Positions 33,950 through 41,424 of a DNA stretch of 64,000 bases are shown piece after piece. Position 1 is the first letter of the stretch; the number at the start of each line of letters is the position of its first letter. This DNA is from Pseudoneobacillus sp052180215 (GTDB lineage: Bacteria > Bacillota > Bacilli > Bacillales > Cytobacillaceae), in assembly GCF_052180215.1 (NCBI RefSeq), contig NZ_CP197471.1, positions 3,630,001 through 3,694,000 on the forward strand. The letters are read 5' to 3'. The notes beneath the pieces are model-generated. The model had not been told where the DNA came from. It made no database searches and saw nothing but the letters and a program-made list of their open reading frames with translations. Position numbers and translations under genes: made by a program.

Positions 33950-35203
33950 TTAGACAGCTTCTTTAAGAGATCTTTCCACCTTTAATTTTTTGAACACAAT
34001 GTAAAAATAAACGGACCCAACTAAATACAAGGATGCTGTAATGGAAAACACCGTTGCATATCCCCAATACGTTCCATACTTAACTACGATACCGGTTGAG
34101 ACTGGTCCCATCATCGCCCATCCTAGGTTGAAAACCATTTGGTTAACAGAATTCGCAAGTCCCTTCATGGAATTGTCAACCTTTGACATCATTAAGGACA
34201 TTTGAATTGGATTCCCAGCATTCATTAATGCTTGCCTAAATAAAAATCCAATTGCAGCGAGCCATAGGTGTTCTGTATAAGCTGTTAACAATAAAAAAGG
34301 TAGTGATAATAATTGAAGTGTAACAACCGCTTTGACTTCTCCTATCTTTCTTACCACTAACGGTCCAATGATAATAGCAATAGCCGTTGCTGCCTGACCT
34401 AAAGAAATAATTAGTCCGATTGTGGTATTAGATGCTGAAAAACGGTCCGAAAAATATAAATTTAAATACGGAATGACTAATCCTGCACCAATACCGATCA
34501 ATAACTGAGCAAATGCAAAAAGTAAAACAATCTTTATACTATCGCTATGTAATTTTACTTTTTCTTTAAATGGTTTCTCTTTTTCCTGTTTCTTTCTCTC
34601 TACTTCTTTGAATTTTAAAATAGGGGTCATTCCAATTAAAAATACGAGTGCACCAATGAGAAGTGTTGCACGGATACTCTCTACTTCTGTATAAAAAAGC
34701 GAGAAAAAGTCGGTAAATGCTCCACCTAGTAAATTTCCTATCACATTGGCCCCTGTCATGACGGCAAAATGAATACTAAAAAGATGTACCCTTTGTGCTG
34801 GTGTCGAATTTTCAGCTAGCCATGGAATTCCAGAAACCTGAACAAACGCCATTGTTAGTCCAGTTAAAAATGAAAACATGACTAATAAATGCTGAATTTC
34901 AATGATGCTTCGAAAAATTAAAAAAGCTCCCGTTAAAACGACACCAAATATCATGACATTTTTTCTTCCAAGTCGATCACTTAGTAAGCCTGCTGGTATT
35001 AAAATTAATGCAGTTGCTAATGAATTCATCGATATAATTTGACCATTCACATGCTCAGAAAACCCAAGTCCTCTAATGTAAAAATTATAAATAACCATAA
35101 AAATACCCATACCGATTTGAATAAACACACTGCTTAACAGAGCTAGCCTAATATTGCGATTGTAGCCACGAATTTGGGTCGCCCATTCTTTATAAAATGC
35201 CAT
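33950..35203 (-). CDS. MFS transporter
   Basis: A 417-residue major-facilitator protein with 12 hydrophobic segments and the loop 2-3 motif GLLSDRLGRKNVMIFG near residue 72. A charged central loop (KEVERKKQEKEKPFKEKVK) separates the halves. The substrate cannot be told from the sequence. The ATG at 35203 follows AAGGGGAG. It is an insertion relative to the B. subtilis yusD-yusE order. Confidence 0.85.
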   Translation of the reverse strand: MAFYKEWATQIRGYNRNIRLALLSSVFIQIGMGIFMVIYNFYIRGLGFSEHVNGQIISMNSLATALILIPAGLLSDRLGRKNVMIFGVVLTGAFLIFRSIIEIQHLLVMFSFLTGLTMAFVQVSGIPWLAENSTPAQRVHLFSIHFAVMTGANVIGNLLGGAFTDFFSLFYTEVESIRATLLIGALVFLIGMTPILKFKEVERKKQEKEKPFKEKVKLHSDSIKIVLLFAFAQLLIGIGAGLVIPYLNLYFSDRFSASNTTIGLIISLGQAATAIAIIIGPLVVRKIGEVKAVVTLQLLSLPFLLLTAYTEHLWLAAIGFLFRQALMNAGNPIQMSLMMSKVDNSMKGLANSVNQMVFNLGWAMMGPVSTGIVVKYGTYWGYATVFSITASLYLVGSVYFYIVFKKLKVERSLKEAV

Positions 35204-35315
35204 ATAATTTTCTCCCCTTATATTTCGCCACCCTAAATATCATAATCTGTTTTGGTTATCTTTGTAAATAACAAATGTGACAATCCTTAAAATATTCAAA
35301 AAAAGAATATACAAA

Positions 35316-35339
35316 AAAGATGCTTTTATGCATCTTTCA
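35316..35339 (-). terminator. orphan terminator near the transposase remnant
   Basis: The stem AAAGATGC / GCATCTTT is followed on the minus strand by T-rich sequence. It may be the old terminator of the decayed transposase gene. Confidence 0.55.
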
Positions 35340-35403
35340 GAGTGTCGACAAAAGCTAGTGAGAGAGTTCGTGATTATTTGAAAAGAATGGATGGTCAAAA
35401 GCG

Positions 35404-35431
35404 CTGATTTCCGTTCCGGGTGCTTGCTTTC
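35404..35431. repeat. R2 palindrome fragment, one end only
   Basis: CTGATTTCCGTTCCGGGTGC matches the outer arm of the R2 repeat (compare 40010), but the partner arm is missing. Confidence 0.65.
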
Positions 35432-35479
35432 AAATCAGCTAATTGGTTACAAAAACATGTTAACTTGCAGGCTGCAAAG

Positions 35480-35654
35480 TCAGAATTGCAAATTTTTTAA
35501 GTTCATAGCAGCAAAAGTAGCATCACCTGCTTGGACTTTTTTTAGAACTAGTAAGCTAGTTTATCGCATACCATTATTCTCCTTCGCATCAGCGAATACA
35601 CGTATCAACCGTCAACATTTCTAATTGTTCTCGTTCTGATTGATTTCTTGTCAT
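35480..35654 (-). pseudogene. IS1182-type transposase remnant with internal deletion
   Basis: On the minus strand an ATG at 35654 opens MTRNQSEREQLEMLTVDT, which resembles the N terminus of IS1182-family transposases. One base out of frame it continues directly into RVFADAKENNGMR, a stop, and LKKVQAGDATFAAMNLKNL, which resembles the family C terminus. The catalytic middle is gone. The 724-base stretch 35204-35927 thus holds a dead element, R2 sequences and the yusE terminator, with no intact gene. Confidence 0.72.
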
Positions 35655-35693
35655 CCTATTATACATCACTCTTAAATTTTATCCGGTTACTAG

Positions 35694-35823
35694 TTGATTG
35701 GAGTGGAGGGCGACGACTCCTGCGGGAATAGTGTGAAGCTTGAGACCCCACAAGGAGCATAGCGACTGAGGAGGCTCAAGTCACACCCCGCGGAAAGCGT
35801 TCGCCCGGAACGGAAATCAACGG
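35694..35823. repeat. R2 palindromic repeat, copy 1
   Basis: A GC-rich element of about 130 bases with ends TTGATTGGAGTGGAGGGC and CCCGGAACGGAAATCAA. Inner arms are GTGTGA-AG-CTTGAG / CTCAAG-T-CACAC around a conserved ACCCCAC-to-GAGGAGG tip. A second copy lies at 40010 in the opposite orientation. Confidence 0.87.
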
Positions 35824-35853
35824 GTTTTCTAGTATATAAATTAATTTTAATAG

Positions 35854-35902
35854 AAAAAAGACTGTAGACAAACTCGTATTTCTTCGAATTTGTCTACAGT
35901 CT
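35854..35902 (-). terminator. terminator of the yusF-yusE transcript
   Basis: A long stem AGACTGTAGACAAA / TTTGTCTACAGTCT with inner TCG/CGA pairing is followed on the minus strand by T6. Confidence 0.88.
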
Positions 35903-35927
35903 GAAAGAATCTTTTTAAGCATCTTTT

Positions 35928-36239
35928 TTATTTCAACATATTTTGTAGTTTTTCATATAAATATGGAACCGAGTTAAATGCATAAATTTTTTCATTTATT
36001 TGCCCATTTATGACGACCATTAAACACGGTACACTTTCTATTGAAAGATTTTTTGCTATTTCGGGGACATAGTTAAGATTAGCTTGCAAAATGGGGATAT
36101 TGGGCAGGAGGTTCTCTAATACTTTCATCATTTTTGATGCGGTTTGGCATGTTCCACATAGCGGTGTATACAAATAAATGATGCCAGTACTATTTAATTC
36201 TAAAAAATGGCTTATATCTTCCTGGCTCATTTCTTTCAT
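35928..36239 (-). CDS. yusE: thioredoxin-like protein YusE
   Basis: A 103-residue thioredoxin-fold protein with the active site CGTC at residues 28-31 and the cis-proline region ESVPCLMVV, which carries an extra cysteine. It resembles B. subtilis YusE. The ATG at 36239 has AAGGA at eight bases; an ATG nine bases upstream overlaps the yusF stop codon as ATGA and is a possible alternative. It is the second gene of a short operon with yusF. Confidence 0.85.
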   Translation of the reverse strand: MKEMSQEDISHFLELNSTGIIYLYTPLCGTCQTASKMMKVLENLLPNIPILQANLNYVPEIAKNLSIESVPCLMVVINGQINEKIYAFNSVPYLYEKLQNMLK

Positions 36240-36244
36240 TACAA

Positions 36245-36589
36245 TCATCCTTTTTCTAGGTGCTCCGAATGCACATCAATATTAGCTGCCATTAAAACGG
36301 TTGCTAGATGATAGCTAGGTGTAGTTGCTACTTCACGATAGGAGCGATCAATATACAGATGGCCTGCCTCTGGAAACTCCCTTTTAAACTGTTTTCGAAG
36401 CTTTTCACCAGCTGCATCAGCATCCACTAATATATATACCTCTTTTTCCAACAAAGAGTCAATCAATTCATCCATTTTAGAGAGACTCATTGTACCATTT
36501 GTACAAATGATCTCAACAGGTTCCTTCACAATATTTTCAACCTTTTTTTTATCAGAGGTTCCCTCTACAATAATCACTTTGTCTAACAT
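36245..36589 (-). CDS. yusF: toprim-domain protein YusF
   Basis: A 114-residue single toprim domain: the glutamate motif VEGTSDKKKVE near residue 8 and the acidic pair VDADAAGEKLRKQF near 57. Stand-alone toprim proteins of this size resemble RNase M5 or small OLD-like nucleases, but the role of YusF is unknown. The ATG at 36589 lies six bases after AGGTG. It ends overlapping yusE. Confidence 0.85.
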   Translation of the reverse strand: MLDKVIIVEGTSDKKKVENIVKEPVEIICTNGTMSLSKMDELIDSLLEKEVYILVDADAAGEKLRKQFKREFPEAGHLYIDRSYREVATTPSYHLATVLMAANIDVHSEHLEKG

Positions 36590-36708
36590 TATGATCACCT
36601 ATAATTGTTAATATTGGTTACAATACTTTATTCAAGGTAAGACAAAAGGGTGTGGCCTTCTGATTTGCAATATCTTTTGATTTTACTCATTTCTTCTAAA
36701 AAATCTAG

Positions 36709-36743
36709 ACAGGGTATGTAGATTATTACACCACAGACCCTGT
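36709..36743 (-). terminator. probable terminator of yusG
   Basis: The stem ACAGGGT / ACCCTGT with a long loop is followed on the minus strand by CTAGATTTTTT. Confidence 0.5.
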
Positions 36744-36761
36744 AACTTGTTCAAGAATCAG

Positions 36762-37007
36762 TTAGCACCAACCACCCTCATCACAGTCGGTATATCGTGC
36801 TTCAGGTTGTGTAGTCGAGGTGTAATGCTGATAAATTCTTTGTTGTTGATCCATTTCGTAGTGATGATTTAATTCAAATTGGCTTCCTTCTGGTAAGGTC
36901 ACTTTTCCTATGGGTTCATTTTCTACATAAAGCTCTATCTTCCCATTTTTTATTTTTCCAACTACTCGGTCAGTAATGTCCATTCTTTGTGGCTGTAAAG
37001 TCATCAT
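36762..37007 (-). CDS. yusG: small protein YusG (DUF2553)
   Basis: An 81-residue hydrophilic protein with the conserved start DITDRVVGKIKNGKIELYV and an acidic, cysteine-ending C terminus (CDEGGWC). It holds the yusG position next to gcvH. The ATG at 37007 is three bases after AAGGGTG; the following ATG is equally possible. Its function is unknown. Confidence 0.78.
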   Translation of the reverse strand: MMTLQPQRMDITDRVVGKIKNGKIELYVENEPIGKVTLPEGSQFELNHHYEMDQQQRIYQHYTSTTQPEARYTDCDEGGWC

Positions 37008-37088
37008 TCTCACCCTTCTGATAGTATTTTATGATTAGAATGCCCATAATTTGTTAAGCAAGTATGGAAAAATAATGAAGATGGATAT

Positions 37089-37113
37089 AAAAAAACACCT
37101 CAACAATGAGGTG
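37089..37113 (-). terminator. terminator of gcvH
   Basis: The stem CACCTCA / TGAGGTG with loop ACAA is followed on the minus strand by T7. Confidence 0.85.
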
Positions 37114-37124
37114 CTCATTAAATA

Positions 37125-37508
37125 TTAGTCTTCATTAATCATTGCTTCATATTTTTCAGCTGTCATTAGGTTTTCAACTTCGCTAGCATCTGATAGTTCA
37201 ACAACGATCATCCATGCTTTTTCATATGGAGATTCATTCACAAATTCAGGGCTATCGCTTAATTCTTCATTAACAGCAACTACTTTACCGCTTACTGGTG
37301 CATAAAGCTCAGAAACAGTCTTAACTGATTCTACACTTCCGAATGGCTCATTTACTGTTACAGTATCTCCAACCTCTGGAAGCTCAACAAATACGATATC
37401 ACCAAGCTCATGTTGAGCGAAATCTGTAATTCCAACTCGTACTTGTTCTCCTTCAACTTTTACCCATTCATGTTCTTCTGAATAACGTAATTCCTTTGGT
37501 ATACTCAT
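37125..37508 (-). CDS. gcvH: glycine cleavage system H protein
   Basis: A 127-residue lipoyl carrier with the lipoylated lysine K63 in GSVESVKTVSE. It shuttles the aminomethyl group in glycine cleavage, and in Bacillus it also feeds lipoyl relay to other dehydrogenases. The ATG at 37508 follows GGAGGGATTAGGG; the frame continues upstream without a ribosome site. No gcvT or gcvP lies nearby, as in B. subtilis. Confidence 0.96.
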   Translation of the reverse strand: MSIPKELRYSEEHEWVKVEGEQVRVGITDFAQHELGDIVFVELPEVGDTVTVNEPFGSVESVKTVSELYAPVSGKVVAVNEELSDSPEFVNESPYEKAWMIVVELSDASEVENLMTAEKYEAMINED

Positions 37509-37606
37509 CCCTAATCCCTCCATGTAATATTTCATATATCATAATCAATCATGATATTCACATTCCATACTGGCACTTTAAAAAATTTCTTTTATTTACC
37601 AGTTAT

Positions 37607-37963
37607 TTATAACCAATTGCTTGCAAATTCTTCTTCTTTGAAACCAATCGTAACTTTCTTGCCGTCTGTGACAATCGGACGCTTAATTAGCATACCGTCA
37701 CTTGCCAAAAGTTCAAGCATTTCATCCTTAGTTGCTGTTTTAAGCTTTTCCTTTAATCCAAGCTCACGGTACTTTAGACCACTAACATTAAAGAATTTCT
37801 TAAGATCTAAACCACTTTTTTCATATAGATTCTTCAATTCCTCTTTTGAGGGTGGGGCTTCTACAATATGTATTTCCTTATAGGATAAGCCCTTTTCATC
37901 TAACCACTTTTTGGCATTTCGACATGTTCCGCATTTAGGATACCAGTAAAAGGTTAAACTCAT
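37607..37963 (-). CDS. yusI: ArsC/Spx-family protein YusI
   Basis: A 118-residue thioredoxin-fold protein of the Spx/MgsR/ArsC family with C11-G-T-C14 (YPKCGTCRNAKKWL) and the conserved KRPIVTDGKKVTIGF segment. The CxxC is like Spx and MgsR, but it lacks their basic surface patterns as far as I can judge. It may be a reductase-like relative. It holds the yusI position between gcvH and fadE. Confidence 0.84.
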   Translation of the reverse strand: MSLTFYWYPKCGTCRNAKKWLDEKGLSYKEIHIVEAPPSKEELKNLYEKSGLDLKKFFNVSGLKYRELGLKEKLKTATKDEMLELLASDGMLIKRPIVTDGKKVTIGFKEEEFASNWL

Positions 37964-38112
37964 ATACTTTCACATCCATTCGACAACTTATCAATTGAAT
38001 ATTAGCATATTTAACTTCCTTTTCCAATATTGGGAACCCAATTGTCAGATGAAAGACATACATTGTTAAAAATTCTATCTTTATTTTAAAAATCCTTCTG
38101 TTCCTTAAAATT

Positions 38113-38138
38113 TTTAAAGCCCCCTAAAATAGGGGGCC
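38113..38138 (-). terminator. terminator of the fad operon
   Basis: The stem GCCCCCT / AGGGGGC with loop AAAAT is followed on the minus strand by T-rich sequence, 19 bases after fadE. Confidence 0.88.
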
Positions 38139-38156
38139 CTTGAACTTAAGAGGCTA

Positions 38157-39941
38157 TTAAAGAACGTATTTTTCTGCAGAAATTAATTTTTCGGAAGCTT
38201 CACGTTTTTTCACAATGACATTAATTGGCGTGTGGCGAGTAAACTTGCGTAATGCTGACATTAGCATTCTTAGCGTATCACCTTGCTCTGTCGCAACTAA
38301 TGTTTCTTTTGCATGCTGTTCAATTTCATTAAATGCTTCCTGACAGAAAATTTGTGTGTAAAGAAGCTTCTGTTTATTTTTTTCTAAGCCAGATTTTTCA
38401 ATTGCCTTTTCTGTGCGTAGAACAGCTGATTCCATTGCGTATGCATTGGAAATAATGTCAGCAATATTTACTAAAACCTCTTGTTCTTTTTCTAATGCTT
38501 TACCATATTTTTGTGCAGCCAAACCAGCGGCAAGAAGACCAATCTTCTTTGCATTTTTTGCAAGATACTTTTCTTGTGCTAATGGCTCATCACCTGGCTC
38601 TTCAGGCATTAACATCATCAATTCTTCTTGTAAAGCTTGCGCTTTTTGTAATAAAGGAAGTTCACCTTTTAAGGCTTTACGTAAAAATGTTCCCGGAACT
38701 AATAAGCGGTTAATCTCATTTGTCCCCTCAAAGATTCGGTTAATACGAGAATCACGGTATACTCTTTCGATTTCGTATTCAGCCATAAATCCATATCCAC
38801 CATGGATTTGAACACCTTCATCCGCAATATAATCTAATGTTTCCGTAGCAAACACTTTATTTAATGAACATTCGATCGCATATTCAGCAATGGACTTTGC
38901 GACTTCTTTACCATTTTTTATTTCTTCATCTGTTAGCTTGCTCATACGCTCTTCAAAAAGACCGACTGTACGATATACAGAACTTTCCGCTGCGTATAGT
39001 TTAGAAGCCATTGTCGCTAATTTTTCTTTTGTTAAATTGAACTGCGAAATTGGTGTTTTAAATTGTTGACGTTGATTTGCATATTTTACGGTAATTTCAA
39101 ATGCTGCTTTAGAACCGCCGACTGCTCCAACTCCAAGCTTATAACGTCCAATATTTAGAATATTAAAAGCGATAATATGCCCCTTACCAGCTTCACCTAA
39201 TAGGTTTTCTACTGGAACTTGTGCATCTTCTAGGATTAATGTACGTGTAGAGGAGCTCTTAATACCCATTTTCTTCTCTTCTGCACCTGTAGAAACTCCA
39301 GGGTAATTTCGTTCCACAATAAATGCAGAGAAATGCTCACCATCGATTTTTGCATAAACGACGAATACATCTGCAAATCCAGCATTCGTAATCCATTGCT
39401 TTTCACCATTTAATACATAGTGAGTTCCTTCAGCATTTAATTTAGCAGTAGTACGAGCCCCAAGAGCATCTGAACCAGATCCTGGTTCAGTTAAAGCGTA
39501 TGCAGCAAGCTTCTCACCAGTAGCTAAATCAGGTAAGTACTTTTGCTTTTGTTCCTCATTTCCAAATAATACGATAGGTAAAGAACCGATACCTACATGG
39601 GCGCCATGAGAGATGGAGAAACCACCTGCACGAGACATTTTTTCAGCAATTAATGCTGAACTCACCTTATCTAGGCCAAGACCGCCGTATTCCTCAGGAA
39701 CATCTACTCCCAAAAGTCCTAATTCTCCCGCTTGCTTTAATAGCTTCACAGAACGATCGAATTCATGATTTTCTAAATGCTCTACTTGAGGTAATACTTC
39801 GTTTGCTACATAATCTTCTGTTGTTTTAGCAATCATTAATTGTTCATCATTGAAATCTTCTGGTGTGAAAATACGATCTTTTGAAATATCATCGATTAAA
39901 AAGCTTCCGCCTTTAATTAATTGATCTGTTTGGTTTGTCAT
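38157..39941 (-). CDS. fadE: acyl-CoA dehydrogenase FadE
   Basis: A 594-residue FAD-dependent acyl-CoA dehydrogenase, the first step of each beta-oxidation round. The acyl-CoA dehydrogenase signatures ALTEPGSGSDA (about residue 148) and GGYGFMAEYEIERVYRD (about 378) are present, and the region around 375-410 holds the catalytic glutamate. The C-terminal extension is normal for the YusJ type. The ATG follows GGGAGGATATTTAA. It is the last gene of fadN-fadA-fadE. Confidence 0.94.
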   Translation of the reverse strand: MTNQTDQLIKGGSFLIDDISKDRIFTPEDFNDEQLMIAKTTEDYVANEVLPQVEHLENHEFDRSVKLLKQAGELGLLGVDVPEEYGGLGLDKVSSALIAEKMSRAGGFSISHGAHVGIGSLPIVLFGNEEQKQKYLPDLATGEKLAAYALTEPGSGSDALGARTTAKLNAEGTHYVLNGEKQWITNAGFADVFVVYAKIDGEHFSAFIVERNYPGVSTGAEEKKMGIKSSSTRTLILEDAQVPVENLLGEAGKGHIIAFNILNIGRYKLGVGAVGGSKAAFEITVKYANQRQQFKTPISQFNLTKEKLATMASKLYAAESSVYRTVGLFEERMSKLTDEEIKNGKEVAKSIAEYAIECSLNKVFATETLDYIADEGVQIHGGYGFMAEYEIERVYRDSRINRIFEGTNEINRLLVPGTFLRKALKGELPLLQKAQALQEELMMLMPEEPGDEPLAQEKYLAKNAKKIGLLAAGLAAQKYGKALEKEQEVLVNIADIISNAYAMESAVLRTEKAIEKSGLEKNKQKLLYTQIFCQEAFNEIEQHAKETLVATEQGDTLRMLMSALRKFTRHTPINVIVKKREASEKLISAEKYVL

Positions 39942-40009
39942 TTAAATATCCTCCCTTTTTTTTAGGCTCTTTTCGCATAAATTGTTGTTTTACTTCATCA
40001 TTTAGCCCG

Positions 40010-40135
40010 TTGATTTCCGCTCCAGGCACTTGCTTTCCGCGGGGAGGGATGGGAGCCTCCTCGGCGCAAGCGCCTGTGGGGTCTCCCACTTCCCTCTATT
40101 TCCCGCAGGAGTCAAGTGCCTTCCGCTCCAATCAA
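40010..40135. repeat. R2 palindromic repeat, copy 2, between fadA and fadE
   Basis: In opposite orientation to the copy at 35694: ends TTGATTTCCGCTCCAGGC and CCGCTCCAATCAA. Read on the minus strand the arms are GAGGGA-AG-TGGGAG / CTCCCA-T-CCCTC, and the outer stem is AGGCACTTG / CAAGTGCCT. Both differ from copy 1 while staying paired. It occupies half of the 255 bases between the two genes. Confidence 0.88.
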
Positions 40136-40196
40136 CTCAGTAGTCAAAATAAAAAATAATTTAAAAGCAACAAACTTTACGAAAACAATCTATTTT

Positions 40197-41372
40197 TTAA
40201 AGTAGTTCAAATACTCCGGCTGCGCCCATTCCGCCGCCGATGCACATGCTTACGAGGCCGAATTGTTCATTTCTGCGTTTCATTTCATGCAAGAGTGTTA
40301 ATGTTAACTTTGCACCTGTACAGCCTAGTGGATGGCCTAAAGCAATTCCGCCGCCATTTACGTTTACCTTTTCTTCATCGATTCCTAGCTCACGAATAAC
40401 TTGAATAGCTTGAGAAGCAAAGGCTTCATTTAATTCAATCAACCCAATATCGGATAGTTCTAAGCCGGCAATTTTTAAGGCCCTTGGAATGGCTACAACT
40501 GGACCAATTCCCATTACTTCTGGCGGTACTCCTCCTACTGCAAAAGAGCGGAATTTAGCCAGTGGTTTTAAACCTAGTGATTCTGCTTTTTCCCTATCCA
40601 TAACCATCACAGCTGCTGCACCATCACTTGTTTGTGATGCATTACCAGCCGTTACCGAACCAGTTATTGAAAATACAGGTCTCAGTTTTCCTAATGATGC
40701 AAGGTTTGTTTCGGGTCTTACACCTTCATCCTGTGAAAATAGGATCTTTTTTTCTACTAATTTATGATTTTGATCAACATAACGCTGGATAACCTCAACA
40801 GGTACAATTTCATCCACAAATTTACCTTTTTGAATCGCTTTTGCAGCCTTTTGATGACTTCTAACGGCAAAAGCATCTTGATCCTCACGAGAAACGCCAT
40901 ATTTTCTAGCAACTTCTTCTGCTGTATGCCCCATTCCCATGTAGTATTCTGGTACATTTTCAACAATTTTTACATTTAAACGTGGCGTATGCCCAACCAT
41001 TGGAACTAAGCTCATTGATTCCGCTCCACCGGCAATAATGGTGTCAGAATGACCCAACATGATTCTTTCTGCACCGTAAGCGATCGATTGTAAGCCAGAT
41101 GAACAATAACGATTAATCGTTATGGCTGGTACTGATGAAGGCAAGCCAGCCAATGCCCCTATGTTTCGAGCCATATTTAAACCCTGTTCTGCTTCTGGCA
41201 TCGCACAACCAATGATTAAATCATCAATGTTCCCCTCATAATTTCCCGCTCTTTTGAGTGTTTCTTGAACAACTAATGCACCTAAATCGTCAGGTCTAAC
41301 ATTTGCTAATGTTCCCTTTTTTGCTTTACCGACTGGTGTTCGGGCCCCAGCAACGATGACTGCTTCTCTCAC
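40197..41372 (-). CDS. fadA: acetyl-CoA acyltransferase (3-ketoacyl-CoA thiolase) FadA
   Basis: A 391-residue thiolase with the acyl-accepting cysteine in NRYCSSGLQS near residue 89, NEAFASQA near 345, the histidine in GGGIALGHPLGCTGA, and the second catalytic cysteine in SMCIGGGMG close to the end. It cleaves 3-ketoacyl-CoA. It follows fadN by 52 bases in the operon. Confidence 0.95.
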   Translation of the reverse strand: MREAVIVAGARTPVGKAKKGTLANVRPDDLGALVVQETLKRAGNYEGNIDDLIIGCAMPEAEQGLNMARNIGALAGLPSSVPAITINRYCSSGLQSIAYGAERIMLGHSDTIIAGGAESMSLVPMVGHTPRLNVKIVENVPEYYMGMGHTAEEVARKYGVSREDQDAFAVRSHQKAAKAIQKGKFVDEIVPVEVIQRYVDQNHKLVEKKILFSQDEGVRPETNLASLGKLRPVFSITGSVTAGNASQTSDGAAAVMVMDREKAESLGLKPLAKFRSFAVGGVPPEVMGIGPVVAIPRALKIAGLELSDIGLIELNEAFASQAIQVIRELGIDEEKVNVNGGGIALGHPLGCTGAKLTLTLLHEMKRRNEQFGLVSMCIGGGMGAAGVFELL

Positions 41373-41424
41373 AAGAATCCTCTCCTTCCCTTATTACAGC
41401 TACGAATCTATCAAACATTTATAT

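Noticed and set aside
35391..35624. 77-residue plus-strand open frame
   Set aside because: It is antisense to the IS1182-type remnant and covers an R2 fragment; no ribosome site.
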